64,000 bases of DNA from Streptomyces sp. D2-8 (GTDB lineage: Bacteria; Actinomycetota; Actinomycetes; Streptomycetales; Streptomycetaceae): positions 62,001 through 126,000 of the forward strand of contig NZ_JAAHBP010000012.1 in assembly GCF_023184515.1 (NCBI RefSeq). The letters run 5' to 3'. Positions 62,098 through 64,000 of this stretch are shown one piece after another. Positions within the stretch are counted from its first letter, which is position 1. Each line of letters begins with the position of its first letter. Below the pieces are notes generated by a model, which saw only the letters and a list, made by a program, of their open reading frames with translations, had not been told where the DNA came from and did no database searches. Both the position numbers and the translations under genes were made by a program.

Positions 62098-63738
62098 TCA
62101 TTGCTGTCTCGCTCCGACGAGGACCCGTTCACGCCATCGGACGTCCGCCTCGGCTTCCTCGGCGCCGCGTGCACGCCGTCCGACGACGGTGCCCGCCCAT
62201 CCGAGAAGGAATCCCACCGGGATCGCCAGCACGGCGGTGGACTGCAACCCGATGACGTGGAAGTGACGCCCCGGCAGGAGTGAGGCAGGTGTGCCGGAGA
62301 AGGAGAGGGAACATACGTACAGAGCGGTGGTGCAGAGAACGCCGCCGTACACGGTCCACAGCAGACCGGTCCGGTTGTACCGGCTCCAGAACAGTCCGTA
62401 CAGACAGGCAGGAAGGACCGTGGAGGCGGCGAGAGTGAGGGCCAGGTGGGTCAGGGACTGAATGTTCCGCCCCTGGGCCATCGCCGCCAGGAAGACGCCG
62501 AGACCGCCCACGGCGGCCACGGCCCATCGGGCCGAACGGACTTCCCGATACCCCGACATGCGGCCCCGGCGCACTGCGTGCGCGTGCAGGTCGTGGGCCA
62601 GCGCGGCCGCCGCGCTCAACGCGATGCCGGCGACCACCGCCAGTACGGTGACGAAGACGGAACACGCGACGGCGGTGTACAGCACGCGGCCTAGAAGTCC
62701 CGAGGTGCCACCCTCCAGGTTCCCGGCCAGGAGGACAAGGGCCGTCTGGCCGCTGCTGTCGACGGCACGAATCTTCTGACCTCCCACCACATCGGCGGCA
62801 CCAAGTCCCGCGATGACGACGCAGAGGCAGAACACGGCCATGATGGCGACGGCGTAGCGGGTCGCCCGCCGCGCGGCGGCCCCGTCGGCGGCCGAGTTGA
62901 TCCTCATCAGAACGTGCGGCATGCACGCGCCGCCCAGGACGACGGACAGTTGCAGGCTCAGGAAGTCGAGGCGCCCGACGGCGCTGTCACCGAGGGCGTG
63001 ACCGGGTTCGACATAGCGGTCGCCGAGCCCGCTCCCCTGCTCGGCCGCGGTCAGCAGAGCACCTGGGTCGAAGTCGTGGCGCCGCAGGACCAGGAAGGCG
63101 AGCAGCAGCATGGTGGTGATGACCACGACCACCTTGACGATCTGGACCAGACTCGTCCCTCTCATGCCGCCGAGCACCGTGTAGCAGATCATCACCGATC
63201 CCACGAAGACGGTGCAGACCTGCTGGGCACCTTGGCTCGTGAGACCGAGCAGCAGCGCCGTGGCGCTGCCGGCTCCGGCCAGTTGGAGAACGAGGAAAGG
63301 CAGGCAGACGGCCAAGGTGGCCGTGGCCGCGGCGACGCGGGACGAGGAACCCGGCGAACGCAGCGCGAAGGCATCGCCCAGGGTGTAGCGGCCGGCGTTG
63401 CGCAGCGGGCCGGCGAGCACCAGGAACACGCCGACGGCCAGACAACTGCTGACCGCCAGTGAGACGCCGTCGTACCCGGCCACGGCCACCAGACCGGAGA
63501 CCCCCATGAGTGTGGCGGCCGATATGTAGTCCCCGGTGAGCGCCAACGCGTTCTGCATCGGCGTCAGTGACTGGCTGCCGGTGTAGAAGTCGGACGCGGT
63601 CTCGCCCTCGGGGCCGGCCAGAACACACAACAGCAGGGACAGGACGATGAACACCATGAAGGCGGTCAACACCGTCGCCCGATCGTCGGAACCGCCCGAG
63701 ACCGACGTGAACTGCGTGGCAAGCGACAGCCCGGTCAT
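62098..63738 (-). CDS. Sodium:solute symporter (SSS family, acetate/monocarboxylate type)
   Basis: 546 residues, about 13 membrane segments. Family features: ASDFYTGSQSLTPMQNALAL, then GDYISAATLMGVSGLVAVAG (sodium-site region of ActP-like carriers), VLGGMRGTSLVQIVKVVVVI, and GACMPHVLMRINSA. The start ATG overlaps the stop of the DUF485 gene (ATGA), the usual gene pair for ActP-type carriers, which import acetate or other short carboxylates with Na+ or H+. It is convergent with the amidohydrolase gene, separated by a hairpin. It may take up an aromatic acid or short acid linked to the nearby catabolic genes; that is inference. Confidence 0.88.
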   Translation of the reverse strand: MTGLSLATQFTSVSGGSDDRATVLTAFMVFIVLSLLLCVLAGPEGETASDFYTGSQSLTPMQNALALTGDYISAATLMGVSGLVAVAGYDGVSLAVSSCLAVGVFLVLAGPLRNAGRYTLGDAFALRSPGSSSRVAAATATLAVCLPFLVLQLAGAGSATALLLGLTSQGAQQVCTVFVGSVMICYTVLGGMRGTSLVQIVKVVVVITTMLLLAFLVLRRHDFDPGALLTAAEQGSGLGDRYVEPGHALGDSAVGRLDFLSLQLSVVLGGACMPHVLMRINSAADGAAARRATRYAVAIMAVFCLCVVIAGLGAADVVGGQKIRAVDSSGQTALVLLAGNLEGGTSGLLGRVLYTAVACSVFVTVLAVVAGIALSAAAALAHDLHAHAVRRGRMSGYREVRSARWAVAAVGGLGVFLAAMAQGRNIQSLTHLALTLAASTVLPACLYGLFWSRYNRTGLLWTVYGGVLCTTALYVCSLSFSGTPASLLPGRHFHVIGLQSTAVLAIPVGFLLGWAGTVVGRRARGAEEAEADVRWRERVLVGARQQ

Positions 63739-64000
63739 CTCTGTCTCCCCGGTGCCGGGAACGGCCATCCGGACATGGCGTCCGCGAGGCCCGGCTGCGG
63801 CTGAGCCGAGTGCGGGAGGTGCGCGGCACGGCGTCGTACCTCGTCGACGAGTGGATCGGCGTGCCTCCGGAGAGCGCGGTCGTACCACCAGGAGGTCAGC
63901 AGCAGCACGGTCAGCTGCAGAGCGCCCAGCGCTGCGCCCAGGGGCATTCCGCTCGCCGGACGGTCCGCGAACAGCTCGCCGACCGCGCCGGAAAGCAGCG
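63735..64000 (-). CDS. DUF485-type membrane protein, C-terminal part (runs off the right edge)
   Basis: The last 88 codons of a leftward gene whose start lies beyond the window; an internal ATG at 63947 should not be taken as its start because the frame continues with GAVGELFADRPASGMPLG. One membrane helix remains (LGALQLTVLLLTSWWYDRAL), then the DPLVDE cytoplasmic tail found in DUF485 partners of SSS carriers. It overlaps the symporter by four bases and probably assists or modulates it. Confidence 0.75.
   Translation of the reverse strand, partial: LLSGAVGELFADRPASGMPLGAALGALQLTVLLLTSWWYDRALRRHADPLVDEVRRRAAHLPHSAQPQPGLADAMSGWPFPAPGRQR

Overview
The window comes from a very GC-rich actinomycete, most likely Streptomyces. 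The signs are G/C-ending codons throughout, GTG starts, four-base start/stop overlaps, an AfsR-type SARP regulator, a type VII secretion (T7SS) locus with EccC and a mycosin-like protein, and Rhs toxins carrying a T7SS-type N-terminus. No rRNA or tRNA gene was seen.

Layout. (1) 1-10.2 kb: edge of a T7SS locus. It holds the C-terminal part of EccC, a mycosin-like protein whose catalytic Asp and His are replaced, a beta-helix/tandem-AAA ATPase, a T7SS-associated protein, and two membrane-anchored lectins (ricin type and mannose-lectin type) built on one scaffold. (2) 10.2-18.9 kb: a fructan/fructose unit. It has a secreted GH32 enzyme, a PfkB sugar kinase, a Frc-type ABC importer and a LacI regulator. 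Two pairs of near-identical 14-bp operators, both with 16-bp spacing, lie upstream of its transcription units. (3) 18.9-29.1 kb: assorted hydrolases, an SDR, a large SARP regulator and an ECF sigma factor. (4) 29.3-48.5 kb: a tandem array of what look like integrative elements. Three junctions each carry a 23-codon copy of the 3' end of a TrmA/RlmCD-type RNA m5U methyltransferase gene, with matching flanking repeats at matching distances. Element 1 (about 12.5 kb) carries a T7SS-type Rhs polymorphic toxin, accessory and immunity genes, and many broken toxin, immunity and transposase pieces. Element 2 (about 6.5 kb) carries a secreted protein and a DUF4331-TPR-NicO transporter operon. No recombinase gene is visible in either. 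(5) 48.6-64 kb: a GAF/SpoIIE/ATPase regulator, an EthD-like protein, LysR, a flavin monooxygenase with a hydrolase, a broken MFS gene, a DUF2993 lipoprotein-type protein, the lower meta-cleavage operon (hydratase, acylating acetaldehyde dehydrogenase, aldolase) with an IclR regulator, a Tat-exported amidohydrolase, and an SSS symporter with its DUF485 partner.

How it fits together. The LacI protein probably controls GH32, kinase and importer together: fructan is cut outside, fructose is imported and then phosphorylated. The promoters of the EthD-like gene (51.7 kb) and of the hydratase operon (59.8 kb) have the same operator, -35, -10 and spacing, so the IclR protein probably controls both. 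The Rhs toxin in element 1 may be exported by the T7SS encoded at the left of the window. The clearest candidate for an undescribed system is the tandem, apparently recombinase-less element family aimed at an RNA methyltransferase 3' end.
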